From positions 372,001 to 436,000 of the forward strand of contig NZ_SMLL01000004.1 in the NCBI RefSeq assembly GCF_004681965.1: a stretch of DNA of 64,000 bases, given 5' to 3'. The stretch comes from Ramlibacter rhizophilus (GTDB lineage: Bacteria > Pseudomonadota > Gammaproteobacteria > Burkholderiales > Burkholderiaceae_C). The position numbers and the translations under genes were made by a program. The notes under the pieces are model-generated. The model was not told where the DNA came from, ran no database searches, and saw nothing but the letters and a program-made list of their open reading frames with translations. Shown in pieces: positions 25,430 through 33,090 of this stretch; position 1 is the stretch's first letter, and every line of letters begins with the position of its first letter.

Positions 25430-25629
25430 GGCAAGTGTCCCAACCGGGCCCGGGCCCGTGATCAGGAGCAGCGCTTGGACGCGGCGCGTCTGGAGGGGAG
25501 TCTGCCCACGTCCCCCGAAGCTTCAATTCTCGTTGGCCGCGCCCCGCGCGCCAATAGTCTGAACAGGCCTTGGTACAAGCCCCAGGGTTCGCTCCCCAAG
25601 GCGGCGTGCGCCGATACGATGGGCTCCGT
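25430..25629. other. Divergent intergenic region
   Basis: Two hundred bases separate the MFS gene from the glutamine-synthetase-like gene. It should contain both promoters. No obvious palindrome or reading frame was found. Confidence 0.35.
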
Positions 25630-26997
25630 ATGAAAGACCGTCGTCAGTTCCAGTTCGCGGAACTGGAGCACTGGCTCAACCAGAACCGCGTCACGGAGAT
25701 CGAGTGCCTGGTGCCGGACCTCACCGGTGTCGCGCGCGGCAAGATCCTGCCGCGCGAAAAGTTCACCGAAGACCGCGGCATGCGCCTGCCCGAGGTGGTG
25801 GTGGCGATGAGCGTGACCGGCGAGTACCCGCGCGAGGGACCGTACTTCGACGTGGTCAGCCGGCACGACGCCGACCTGCACCTGGCCGCCGATCCCAGCA
25901 CCGTGTGCATCGTGCCCTGGGCGGTCGATCCCACCGCGCAGGTGATCCACGACTGTTATGACCGGCATGGCCAGCTCGTGCCCTACGCGCCGCGCTCGGT
26001 CCTGCGCCGCGTGTGCGAGCTGTTCGACCGCCGGGGCCTGGTGCCGGTGGTCGCGCCCGAGCTGGAGTTCTACCTGGTCGCGCGCAACACCGACCCGGAC
26101 CTGCCGCTGAAGGCGCCCATCGGCCGCAGCGGCCGCGCCGAGACCTCGCGCCAGGCCTACTCCATCGATGCGGTCAACGAGTTCGACCCGCTGTTCGAGG
26201 ACGTGTACGACTACTGCGAGAAGATGGAGCTGAACGTGGACACGCTGATCCACGAGGTCGGCGCCGGGCAGATGGAGATCAACTTCTTCCACTCCGCCCC
26301 GCTGGACCTCGCGGACGAGGTGTTCCTGTTCAAGCGCATCGTGCGCGAGGCGGCCCTGCGGCACGACATGTACGCCACCTTCATGGCCAAGCCGATCGCG
26401 GGTGAGCCGGGCAGCGCCATGCACGTGCACCAGAGCCTCGTGAGCAAGGAGACCGGACGCAACCTGTTCAGCAACGAGGACGGCTCGCCGAGCAAGGAAT
26501 TCTTCTGGTACATCGGCGGGCTGCAGAAGTACATCCCCGCGTGCATGGCGCTCTTCGCGCCCTACGTGAACAGCTATCGCCGCCTCGCGCGCTTCACGGC
26601 CGCACCCATCAACATCCAGTGGGGCGTGGACAACCGCACGGTGGGTATCCGCTCGCCGGTGTCCACGCCGCAGGCGCGGCGGATCGAGAACCGTGTCATC
26701 GGCGCCGACGCCAACCCCTACGTCGCGCTCGCGGCCACGCTGGCCTGCGGCCTGCTGGGCATCGAGCACCGGATCGAGCCCACCCGCGAATGCACCGGCG
26801 ACGCCTACCAGAGCGCCTTTGCGCTCCCCCGCGGCCTGGCCGAGGCGCTCACGCTGCTGCGCGCCGAGACCGAGCTGGCCGACGTGCTGGGCAAGGAGTT
26901 CCTCACCGTGTACACCGAGATCAAGGACCTGGAGCACGAGGAGTTCATGCGCGTGATCTCGCCCTGGGAGCGCGAGCACCTGCTGCTGCACGTCTGA
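25630..26997 (+). CDS. Glutamine-synthetase-family ligase (gamma-glutamylpolyamine synthetase-like)
   Basis: This 455-residue protein has the GS N-terminal beta-grasp domain (EIECLVPDLTGVARGKILP) and catalytic domain with APELEFYLV, HEVGAGQMEINFF, AMHVHQSL and NRTVGIRSP. It differs from nitrogen-assimilating GlnA and resembles PuuA/GlnA-III proteins that gamma-glutamylate putrescine or other amines using ATP. The following aminotransferase gene, 23 bases downstream, supports amine or polyamine catabolism. The ATG at 25630 matches the family start; an in-frame extension upstream is unlikely. Confidence 0.88.
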   Translation: MKDRRQFQFAELEHWLNQNRVTEIECLVPDLTGVARGKILPREKFTEDRGMRLPEVVVAMSVTGEYPREGPYFDVVSRHDADLHLAADPSTVCIVPWAVDPTAQVIHDCYDRHGQLVPYAPRSVLRRVCELFDRRGLVPVVAPELEFYLVARNTDPDLPLKAPIGRSGRAETSRQAYSIDAVNEFDPLFEDVYDYCEKMELNVDTLIHEVGAGQMEINFFHSAPLDLADEVFLFKRIVREAALRHDMYATFMAKPIAGEPGSAMHVHQSLVSKETGRNLFSNEDGSPSKEFFWYIGGLQKYIPACMALFAPYVNSYRRLARFTAAPINIQWGVDNRTVGIRSPVSTPQARRIENRVIGADANPYVALAATLACGLLGIEHRIEPTRECTGDAYQSAFALPRGLAEALTLLRAETELADVLGKEFLTVYTEIKDLEHEEFMRVISPWEREHLLLHV

Positions 26998-27019
26998 GAA
27001 GCTGCCGACGCCCACCCCC

Positions 27020-28435
27020 ATGCGACACCCCGAGCCCGACCTCCCCGCGCCGCGCAGGACCACGCGCGAGTGGCAGGCCGCCGATGCGGCCCACTTCCTG
27101 CATCCCTTCACCGACCACCAGGCGCTCGCATCGCGTGGCGTGCGGGTCATCACGCGCGGCGAGGGCATCTACGTCTGGGACAGCGAGGGCCATCGCATCC
27201 TCGACGCCATGTCGGGGCTGTGGTGCGTCAACGTGGGCTACGGCCAGCCGGCCCTGGTGGAGGCCGCCGCGCGGCAGATGACGCAGCTGCCCTACTACAA
27301 CGCTTTCTTCCAGACCACCACGCCCGTGGCCGTGGCCCTGGCCGAGAAGCTGGCTGCGCTCGCCCCCGAGGGCTTCCAGCACGTCTTCTTCACCAACTCC
27401 GGCTCGGAGGCCAACGACACCAACCTCCGCCTGGTGCGGCGCTACTGGGACCTGCTGGGGCAACCCGAGCGGCGGGTGGTCATCTCGCGCGAGAACGCCT
27501 ACCACGGCTCCACGCTGGCCGCCGCCTCCCTGGGCGGCATGCCGGACATGCACGCCCAGGGCGGCCTGCCGATCCCCGGCATCGTCCACGTGGGCCAGCC
27601 GCACCAATGGGCGCATCGCGATGGCGCGGCGCGGGGCCTCGACGCCGATGCCTTCGGCCGCCTCGCCGCGCAGTGGCTGGAAGACAAGATCCTCGCGCTC
27701 GGGCCGAAGACCGTGGCCGCCTTCATCGCCGAGCCGGTGCAGGGGGCGGGCGGCGTCATCGTGCCGCCGGCCAGCTACTGGCCCGAAGTCCAGCGCATCT
27801 GCGATCGCTACGACATCCTCCTGATCAGCGACGAGGTGATCTGCGGTTTCGGCCGCACGGGCCGGTGGTGGGGCTGCGAAACCGTGGGCAGCCGGCCCGA
27901 TCTCATGACCTTCGCCAAGGGCGTGACCAGCGGCTACGTGCCGCTGGGCGGCGTGATGGTGGGCGAGCGGGTGGCGCGCGTGCTGATCGAGCGCGGCGGC
28001 GAGTTCGAGCACGGCTTCACCTACTCGGGCCATCCCGTCGCCTGCGCCGTGGCCCTGGCGAACCTGGCCCTGATCGAGGAGCTGGACCTGGTGCGGCGAG
28101 TGCGCGAGGACACCGGCCCCTGGCTGGCCGAGCGGCTGGCGACGCTGCGGGACCACCCGCTGGTGGGGGACGTCCAGAGCTGCGGGCTCATGGCGGCGGT
28201 GCAACTGGCGCGCGAGCCGCGCACCGGCGCGGCCTTCGATCCTGCGCACGCCGTCGGCATGGCCTGCCGGCGTCACTGCTTCGACGGCGGCCTGGTCATG
28301 CGCGCCGTGGGAGACCGCATGATCGTCGCCCCGCCGCTGGTGATCACGCGGGCGGAGATCGACGAGATGGTGGGGCTCGTGCGACAGGCCCTGGACCGCA
28401 CGCTGGAAGAGGCGCGGGCGGCTGGCTGGGTGTGA
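27020..28435 (+). CDS. Class III omega-aminotransferase (amine/beta-alanine:pyruvate type)
   Basis: This 471-residue PLP enzyme of fold type I has TNSGSEANDTNLRLV (phosphate-binding), ENAYHGST, LLISDEVICGFGRTG (the PLP-contacting Asp) and TFAKGVTSGYVPLGG, in which the lysine forms the Schiff base. The pattern fits putrescine/diamine or beta-alanine:pyruvate aminotransferases. With the upstream glutamine-synthetase-like ligase it probably removes an amino group from a polyamine or similar amine. Confidence 0.9.
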   Translation: MRHPEPDLPAPRRTTREWQAADAAHFLHPFTDHQALASRGVRVITRGEGIYVWDSEGHRILDAMSGLWCVNVGYGQPALVEAAARQMTQLPYYNAFFQTTTPVAVALAEKLAALAPEGFQHVFFTNSGSEANDTNLRLVRRYWDLLGQPERRVVISRENAYHGSTLAAASLGGMPDMHAQGGLPIPGIVHVGQPHQWAHRDGAARGLDADAFGRLAAQWLEDKILALGPKTVAAFIAEPVQGAGGVIVPPASYWPEVQRICDRYDILLISDEVICGFGRTGRWWGCETVGSRPDLMTFAKGVTSGYVPLGGVMVGERVARVLIERGGEFEHGFTYSGHPVACAVALANLALIEELDLVRRVREDTGPWLAERLATLRDHPLVGDVQSCGLMAAVQLAREPRTGAAFDPAHAVGMACRRHCFDGGLVMRAVGDRMIVAPPLVITRAEIDEMVGLVRQALDRTLEEARAAGWV

Positions 28436-28513
28436 GGGGCGCGCGGCGCGCGCGGCGCGTGCGCGCCCGGCCTGCCACCACCGTCGCGGCCACGCGTGGC
28501 CGCGCGTCTCGCT

Positions 28514-30175
28514 CTACAGGCTTGCCGGCATGGTGGGCTGGAAGAAGGCATCCTCGTGCCCGGCCCGAGCCGTGGCAGTGGTACCGGCAGCCTGCCCGGT
28601 CCAATGGGCGACCACGCTCCACAGCTTGCCCGTGTCGATGGGCTTGCCGATGAAATCATTCGCGCCGGCCGCGGTGAACGCGGCGCGGTCCGCGTCCCGG
28701 ACATTCGCCGTCATGGCGATCACCGGCACTTGGCTGGCGCCGGGCATGCCCCGCAGCGCGCGGGTGGCGTCGAGGCCGTTCATGACGGGCATGAGCATGT
28801 CCATCAGCACGGCATCGAAGGTGCCGCCGCCCTCCACGGTCTCGACCGCCTCCCGGCCGTTCTGCGCGGTGACCACCCGCACGCCGGCCATCTCCAGCAA
28901 GGTCTGGGCGACTTCGCGATTGAGCGCATCGTCGTCCACCAGCAGCACCCGCTTGCCCGCAAGCACGGACGGTGGCTCGCTGAAGGCGGCCATGGCCGTG
29001 CCGTCAGCGGGCCGGGAGCGCAGTCGGACCGTGAACCAGAACGTGCTGCCGGCGGCGTCGTCGTTGCGAAAGCCGATGTCGCCGCCCATGAGCCGGACCA
29101 GGCGCGTGCTGATGGCAATGCCCAGGCCCGTTCCCCCACGGCTCGCCGATGCCGTGTGGGCATCGGCGAAATCGCCGAGGAGCCGATCGATCTCCTGCTG
29201 CGACAGGGCAGGGCCGTCGCGCGTGATCTCGAAGCGAAGCTGCACCGTCTCCGCCCCGCGGTCCTCCGTGCGCACGGCAATGGACACTTCGCGCCGCGCC
29301 AGCCGCATGGCGCTGTGGGTGCCGTTGACGAGGACCTGGAAGAGCCGGGCCGGGTCGCCCGAAAGATGGGTCGCGATCTGGGCGTGATCCTCGAGGCTCA
29401 CCCGCACGGCGCCATGCGCGACCGCGTCTTCGGCGCTCTTCTTGACCCGCTCGAGGACATCGTTGAGGCGGAAGTCGCGCTCGGCGAGCACCAGCTGCCC
29501 CGCATCGGCCACCGAAATGTCCAGGAGATCGTCCACCACGCCGACGAGCCGCATGCCCGCTGACTGGATCTTCTCCAGGATCCGGCGCTTCCTGGGGTCG
29601 GCTTCCGCAGCGTGGAGGGTCTGCGTGTAGCCGAGCATCGCGTTCATGGGCGTGCGGATCTCGTGGCTGATGCTCGCGGCAAAGGCGGCCTTGGTCTGGT
29701 TCGCGACTTCGAGGATGCGGCGCGAGTGTTCGATCTCGCCGCGCATCTGGACCAGTTCCGTGACGTCGCGCGACACGGCCAGCACGTGCGTGATGGTGCC
29801 GTCGCGGCGGATCGGGCTGACCGTGACGTCCCACCACTTCTGCATTCCCTTGGCCGTCGGGCAAGCGGCTTCGAAGCGCGACGTCTCGCCGCGCCTGGCG
29901 TCGGCCAGGGCCGCGGCAATGCGGTTGCGCGACGCGGCGGGCCACAGGCTCTGCCAGGCGGCGCCCACGAGGCTGCCGTAGTCCTCGATCTCCAGCAGGC
30001 ACTGGCCGCTGCGGTTCATGCGCAGCAGCCTGCCCTGGAGGTCCATCACCTTCACGCAGTCAGGACTGCTTTCCACAATTGCGGCGCCGATGTGGCTGGC
30101 GCCCTGGTTGCCCGGTGGCGTGAAGCCGCGCAAACCACCGCTCCCTGTCGCGGCATCCTGTTCATTGAAATTCAT
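28514..30175 (-). CDS. Hybrid sensor histidine kinase (PAS-HisKA-HATPase-REC), ATP site degenerate
   Basis: This 553-residue soluble protein has a PAS domain (about 30-145), a HisKA domain with phospho-acceptor His171 in SISHEIRTPMNAM, a HATPase domain (about 270-388) and a receiver domain (about 408-525) with Asp459 (LMDMLMP). In the HATPase the N box reads QVLVNGTHSAMRLA where QxxxNLxxNAxKFT is expected, and the G1 box reads EITRDGPALS in place of a DxGxG pattern. The G2 glycines (GGTGLG) remain. ATP binding is therefore doubtful. A hairpin covers its ribosome site. No cognate regulator gene is adjacent. Confidence 0.85.
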   Translation of the reverse strand: MNFNEQDAATGSGGLRGFTPPGNQGASHIGAAIVESSPDCVKVMDLQGRLLRMNRSGQCLLEIEDYGSLVGAAWQSLWPAASRNRIAAALADARRGETSRFEAACPTAKGMQKWWDVTVSPIRRDGTITHVLAVSRDVTELVQMRGEIEHSRRILEVANQTKAAFAASISHEIRTPMNAMLGYTQTLHAAEADPRKRRILEKIQSAGMRLVGVVDDLLDISVADAGQLVLAERDFRLNDVLERVKKSAEDAVAHGAVRVSLEDHAQIATHLSGDPARLFQVLVNGTHSAMRLARREVSIAVRTEDRGAETVQLRFEITRDGPALSQQEIDRLLGDFADAHTASASRGGTGLGIAISTRLVRLMGGDIGFRNDDAAGSTFWFTVRLRSRPADGTAMAAFSEPPSVLAGKRVLLVDDDALNREVAQTLLEMAGVRVVTAQNGREAVETVEGGGTFDAVLMDMLMPVMNGLDATRALRGMPGASQVPVIAMTANVRDADRAAFTAAGANDFIGKPIDTGKLWSVVAHWTGQAAGTTATARAGHEDAFFQPTMPASL

Positions 30176-30181
30176 CAGAAG

Positions 30182-30208
30182 GCCTGTCCTTGTTGTGGCC
30201 GGACAGGC
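30182..30208 (-). promoter_or_regulatory. Hairpin overlapping the ribosome site of the hybrid kinase
   Basis: GCCTGTCC (30182-30189) and GGACAGGC (30201-30208) form an 8-bp perfect stem with an 11-base loop, ending 6 bases before the kinase start codon. In the mRNA the 3' arm contains the only purine-rich ribosome-binding candidate (GGACAGG). The fold could limit translation, or the DNA palindrome could bind a repressor. Confidence 0.5.
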
Positions 30209-30403
30209 TCATCCAGGGGGGCGCCTCTGTCAATTCGTGCACGCCCGGATTGGGTCACAACATGAATTTTTGGTCCTGGCGCGTGCGTGCATGTCGTGTG
30301 CCCACGACATGCACGGCGCATGCTGCCCGTGAAGAGGCCGCGAAGCCCCTTCGTCGTGGACCGGCATGCCGACCGCTGTGCGGACGCTGCGCATCCGAAT
30401 GCC

Positions 30404-31255
30404 TCACGGCGCCCTTCTGCGCCGGACCGACCCCAGGCGTTCTTCCCAGGCGCTCGAATGCAGCTCCCTGGAAATCGCCGCGGCCGCCTGCTGCACCAGC
30501 CGCACCAGTGCGGGCGTCGGCGGGTCCGTGATCTGCGCCTGCGAGCCGATGAGGCCCACCGAGGCGAGCACGCGCCCCTGCCGGTCGAAGACCGGGGCCG
30601 CGAGCGCCGCAACGCCCGGCAGGCGCTCGCTCACGGCGACGGACCACCACTGTTCGCGCACAGCCTCCAGCAGGCGCTTGAGGCGGCGCGGCTCGCGGCT
30701 TGCGCTGGCCGGCTGCCGCGGTGAGTCCAGGGCGGCTCTCGAGGCTTCTTCAGGCTGGAAGGCGAGCAGGGCCCGCCCCAGGGCCGAGGAGCTGGCGGGA
30801 ATCAGCGAGCCCGGGCGCACGGTGATGGCCACCGCGCCGCTGCTCTGGATGGTGTCCACCACCGTGATGTCGGCGCCGGCCGGCGTGGCCAGCGCGACGG
30901 TGTGACCGCTCGCCTGCTGCAGCTCGCGCAGGTGCGGCTGCGCGAGCTTGCGCAGGCCGAAGTTCTCGCCCACCGACAGGCCGAGCCGGAATGCCCGCCA
31001 GCCCAGGCGATAGGCCGCCGAGGCGTCCTGCTCCACGAAGCCGAGTTCGCGCAGGGTGGACAGGTGGCGATGCACGCGCGCCTTGGTCTGGTCCAGGCGG
31101 CGCGCCAGCTCGCTCGTGCCCAGCGCTTCGCTGGCTTCGGCCAGGACCTCCAGTACCTCGAAGGCCATGCCGACGGACTGCACGGAGGGCGTGCCGGTAC
31201 GCGCGGCATCGTCGGCGGGTGAAGCGGTGGACGGTTCCGGAAGAGGGCGGCGCAT
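30404..31255 (-). CDS. IclR-family transcriptional regulator
   Basis: This 283-residue protein has an N-terminal winged HTH (SVGMAFEVLEVLAEASEAL, LDQTKARVHRHLSTLRELGF) and the IclR effector domain (AVAITVRPGSLIPASSSALGRALLAF; RLPGVAALAAPVFDRQGRVLASVGLIG). It is divergent from the Rieske dioxygenase operon at 31381 and is its probable regulator. IclR regulators of aromatic operons are often activated by the substrate. The extra N-terminal tail of about 20 residues is low-complexity. Confidence 0.9.
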   Translation of the reverse strand: MRRPLPEPSTASPADDAARTGTPSVQSVGMAFEVLEVLAEASEALGTSELARRLDQTKARVHRHLSTLRELGFVEQDASAAYRLGWRAFRLGLSVGENFGLRKLAQPHLRELQQASGHTVALATPAGADITVVDTIQSSGAVAITVRPGSLIPASSSALGRALLAFQPEEASRAALDSPRQPASASREPRRLKRLLEAVREQWWSVAVSERLPGVAALAAPVFDRQGRVLASVGLIGSQAQITDPPTPALVRLVQQAAAAISRELHSSAWEERLGSVRRRRAP

Positions 31256-31280
31256 GGCGGCGGGGCGCTGGGCGCCGCGT

Positions 31281-31316
31281 TTGACAGTCGTTCGCGGCGC
31301 ATCCTATCATTGAACG
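31281..31316 (+). promoter_or_regulatory. Sigma-70-type promoter with overlapping inverted repeat
   Basis: TTGACA at 31281-31286 and TATCAT at 31305-31310 are separated by 18 bases and point toward the Rieske operon. CGTTC (31289-31293) and GAACG (31312-31316) form an inverted repeat across the -10 element, a likely IclR-type binding site. The start codon lies about 65 bases downstream. Confidence 0.6.
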
Positions 31317-31380
31317 CAGAGCGACACGGTCGTATCGCAATGCGAGACGCCATTGTCAGCAAGCCTCCCCCTCAGCGCGC

Positions 31381-32613
31381 ATGAGCCACCCTTCCATCTC
31401 CTGGCCGCCCGGCACCGTCAGCCGCGTTCCCTATGCCGTCTTCCAGCAGGCCGACGTCTTCGCCGCCGAGCAGCAGCGCGTGTTCGAGGGCGCGGTCTGG
31501 AACTTCGTCGGCCTGGAGGCCGAGCTGGCGAACGCCAACGACTTCAAGACCACCTTCGTCGGCCGCATGCCCGTGGTGGTGACCCGCGATGCCGACGGCG
31601 AGATCTACGTGTTCGAGAACCGCTGCGCCCACCGCGGCGCGCTGATCGCGCTGCAGGACTTCGGCAACGCCAAGGAGCACAGCTGCGTCTACCACGCCTG
31701 GCGCTACGACCTGGCGGGCAACCTCCAGGGCGTGGCCTTCGAGCAGGGCGTGCGCGGCAAGGGCGGCATGCCCGCCGGCTTCGACAAGCGCGCCCACGCC
31801 CCGCGCCAGCTGCGCGTCACGGTGCTGTGCGGCCTGATCTTCGCCAGCCTGGGCGACGAGGTGCCGCCCATCGAGGAGTACCTGGGCGAGGAGATCACGC
31901 AGCGCCTGGCGCGCGTGCTGGGGCGGCCGGTGGAGGTCATCGGCCGCTTCACGCAGGCGCTGCCGAACAACTGGAAGCTGTACGCGGAAAACGTGCGCGA
32001 CACCTACCACGCGAGCCTCTTGCACACCTTCTTCACCACCTTCGGCATCACCCGCCTCACGCAGGAGGGCGGCGTGTACATCAGCGAGTGCGGCGGCCAT
32101 CATGCCAGCGCCTCGTACAGCCGCGTGGTGGAAGGCGGCGAAGGCGCCTACACGCAGCAGGCCATCCGCTCGCAGAACGCCGAGCTCGCCATCGGCGACC
32201 TGTCCATGCTCCAGAGCACCGACGAGATCGGCGACGGCATCGTGCTGCAGATGCTCAGCGTGTTCCCGGGCTTCGTGCTGCAGCAGATCCACAACTGCAT
32301 CGCGGTGCGCCAGATCCTGCCGACCGGGGTCGAGTCCACCGACCTCGTCTGGACCTACCTGGGCTACGCGGACGACACGCCCGAGCTTCGCCGCATGCGC
32401 CTGAAGCAGTCCAACCTGGTGGGGCCGGCCGGCTTCGTGTCCATGGAGGACGGCGCGGTGGGCGGCTTCGTGCAGCGCGGCATCGAGGCCGCCGGCGGCG
32501 AGTGCTCGGTCGTCGAACTGGGCGGGCACGACACCCGCACCCAGGACTTCCGCGCCACGGAATCGTCCGTGCGCGGCTTCTGGCGCGCCTGGCGCACGCA
32601 CATGGCCCTCTGA
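31381..32613 (+). CDS. Rieske aromatic-ring-hydroxylating dioxygenase, alpha subunit (anthranilate/benzoate-type)
   Basis: This 410-residue oxygenase component has Rieske ligands in NRCAHRG and CVYHAW, and the mononuclear iron motif NVRDTYHASLLHTF with the two histidines spaced by four residues. The sequence is of the anthranilate/aminobenzoate or salicylate-like branch and clearly differs from the biphenyl-type subunit at 5670. No electron-transfer genes are adjacent. It heads an operon with its beta subunit and a thiamine-diphosphate enzyme, under a probable IclR-controlled promoter. Confidence 0.9.
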   Translation: MSHPSISWPPGTVSRVPYAVFQQADVFAAEQQRVFEGAVWNFVGLEAELANANDFKTTFVGRMPVVVTRDADGEIYVFENRCAHRGALIALQDFGNAKEHSCVYHAWRYDLAGNLQGVAFEQGVRGKGGMPAGFDKRAHAPRQLRVTVLCGLIFASLGDEVPPIEEYLGEEITQRLARVLGRPVEVIGRFTQALPNNWKLYAENVRDTYHASLLHTFFTTFGITRLTQEGGVYISECGGHHASASYSRVVEGGEGAYTQQAIRSQNAELAIGDLSMLQSTDEIGDGIVLQMLSVFPGFVLQQIHNCIAVRQILPTGVESTDLVWTYLGYADDTPELRRMRLKQSNLVGPAGFVSMEDGAVGGFVQRGIEAAGGECSVVELGGHDTRTQDFRATESSVRGFWRAWRTHMAL

Positions 32614-32628
32614 CGCAAGGCGCTGCCC

Positions 32629-33090
32629 ATGCTCGACGCACTCATCCAGTTCAACGCCGACTACGCCGCCGCCCTCGACGAGGACCGCCTCGAGGACTGG
32701 CCCGGCTTCTTCACCGAGGACGCGTTCTACCGCGTCACCACCGCCCAGAACCACGCCCGCGGACTCGAAGCCGGCCTGATCTACGCGGACTCGCGGCAGA
32801 TGCTGCAGGACCGCGTGCTCTCGCTGCGCAAGGCCAATGTCTTCGAGGCCCAGGGCTATCGCCACCTCCTGAGCCTGCCGCGCATCCGCGAACGGCAGGA
32901 GGAGGGCGCCCGCGTGGAGACCGGCTTCGCCGTGCTGCGCATCGTGCGCGGCGGCGCCACCGACATCTTCGCGAGCGGCCGCTACCTCGACGAGGTGGTC
33001 CCGGCGCCCGGCGGCGAGCTGCGCCTGCGCCGCCGCGACGTGGTCTGCGACAGCTCGCGCATCGACACCCTGCTGGCGATCCCGCTGTGA
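32629..33090 (+). CDS. Rieske aromatic-ring-hydroxylating dioxygenase, beta subunit
   Basis: This 153-residue NTF2-fold protein has the small-subunit segments DYAAALDEDRLEDWPGFF, YRVTTAQNHARGLEAGLIY and RRRDVVCDSSRIDTLLAIPL, as in anthranilate dioxygenase small subunits. It forms the oxygenase hexamer with the preceding alpha subunit. Its stop overlaps the GTG start of the next gene (GTGA at 33087-33090), so all three proteins are made together. Confidence 0.9.
   Translation: MLDALIQFNADYAAALDEDRLEDWPGFFTEDAFYRVTTAQNHARGLEAGLIYADSRQMLQDRVLSLRKANVFEAQGYRHLLSLPRIRERQEEGARVETGFAVLRIVRGGATDIFASGRYLDEVVPAPGGELRLRRRDVVCDSSRIDTLLAIPL

Noticed and set aside
30404..31255. Hybrid kinase and IclR gene as a two-component operon
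   Set aside because: They are co-directional, but 228 bases and a hairpin separate them, and the IclR gene is clearly paired with the divergent dioxygenase operon.
31353..33086. Open frame running through the Rieske alpha and beta genes into the ThDP gene
   Set aside because: The first 578 codons are an out-of-frame reading of the two oxygenase genes. The ThDP homology starts only at the GTG at 33087.
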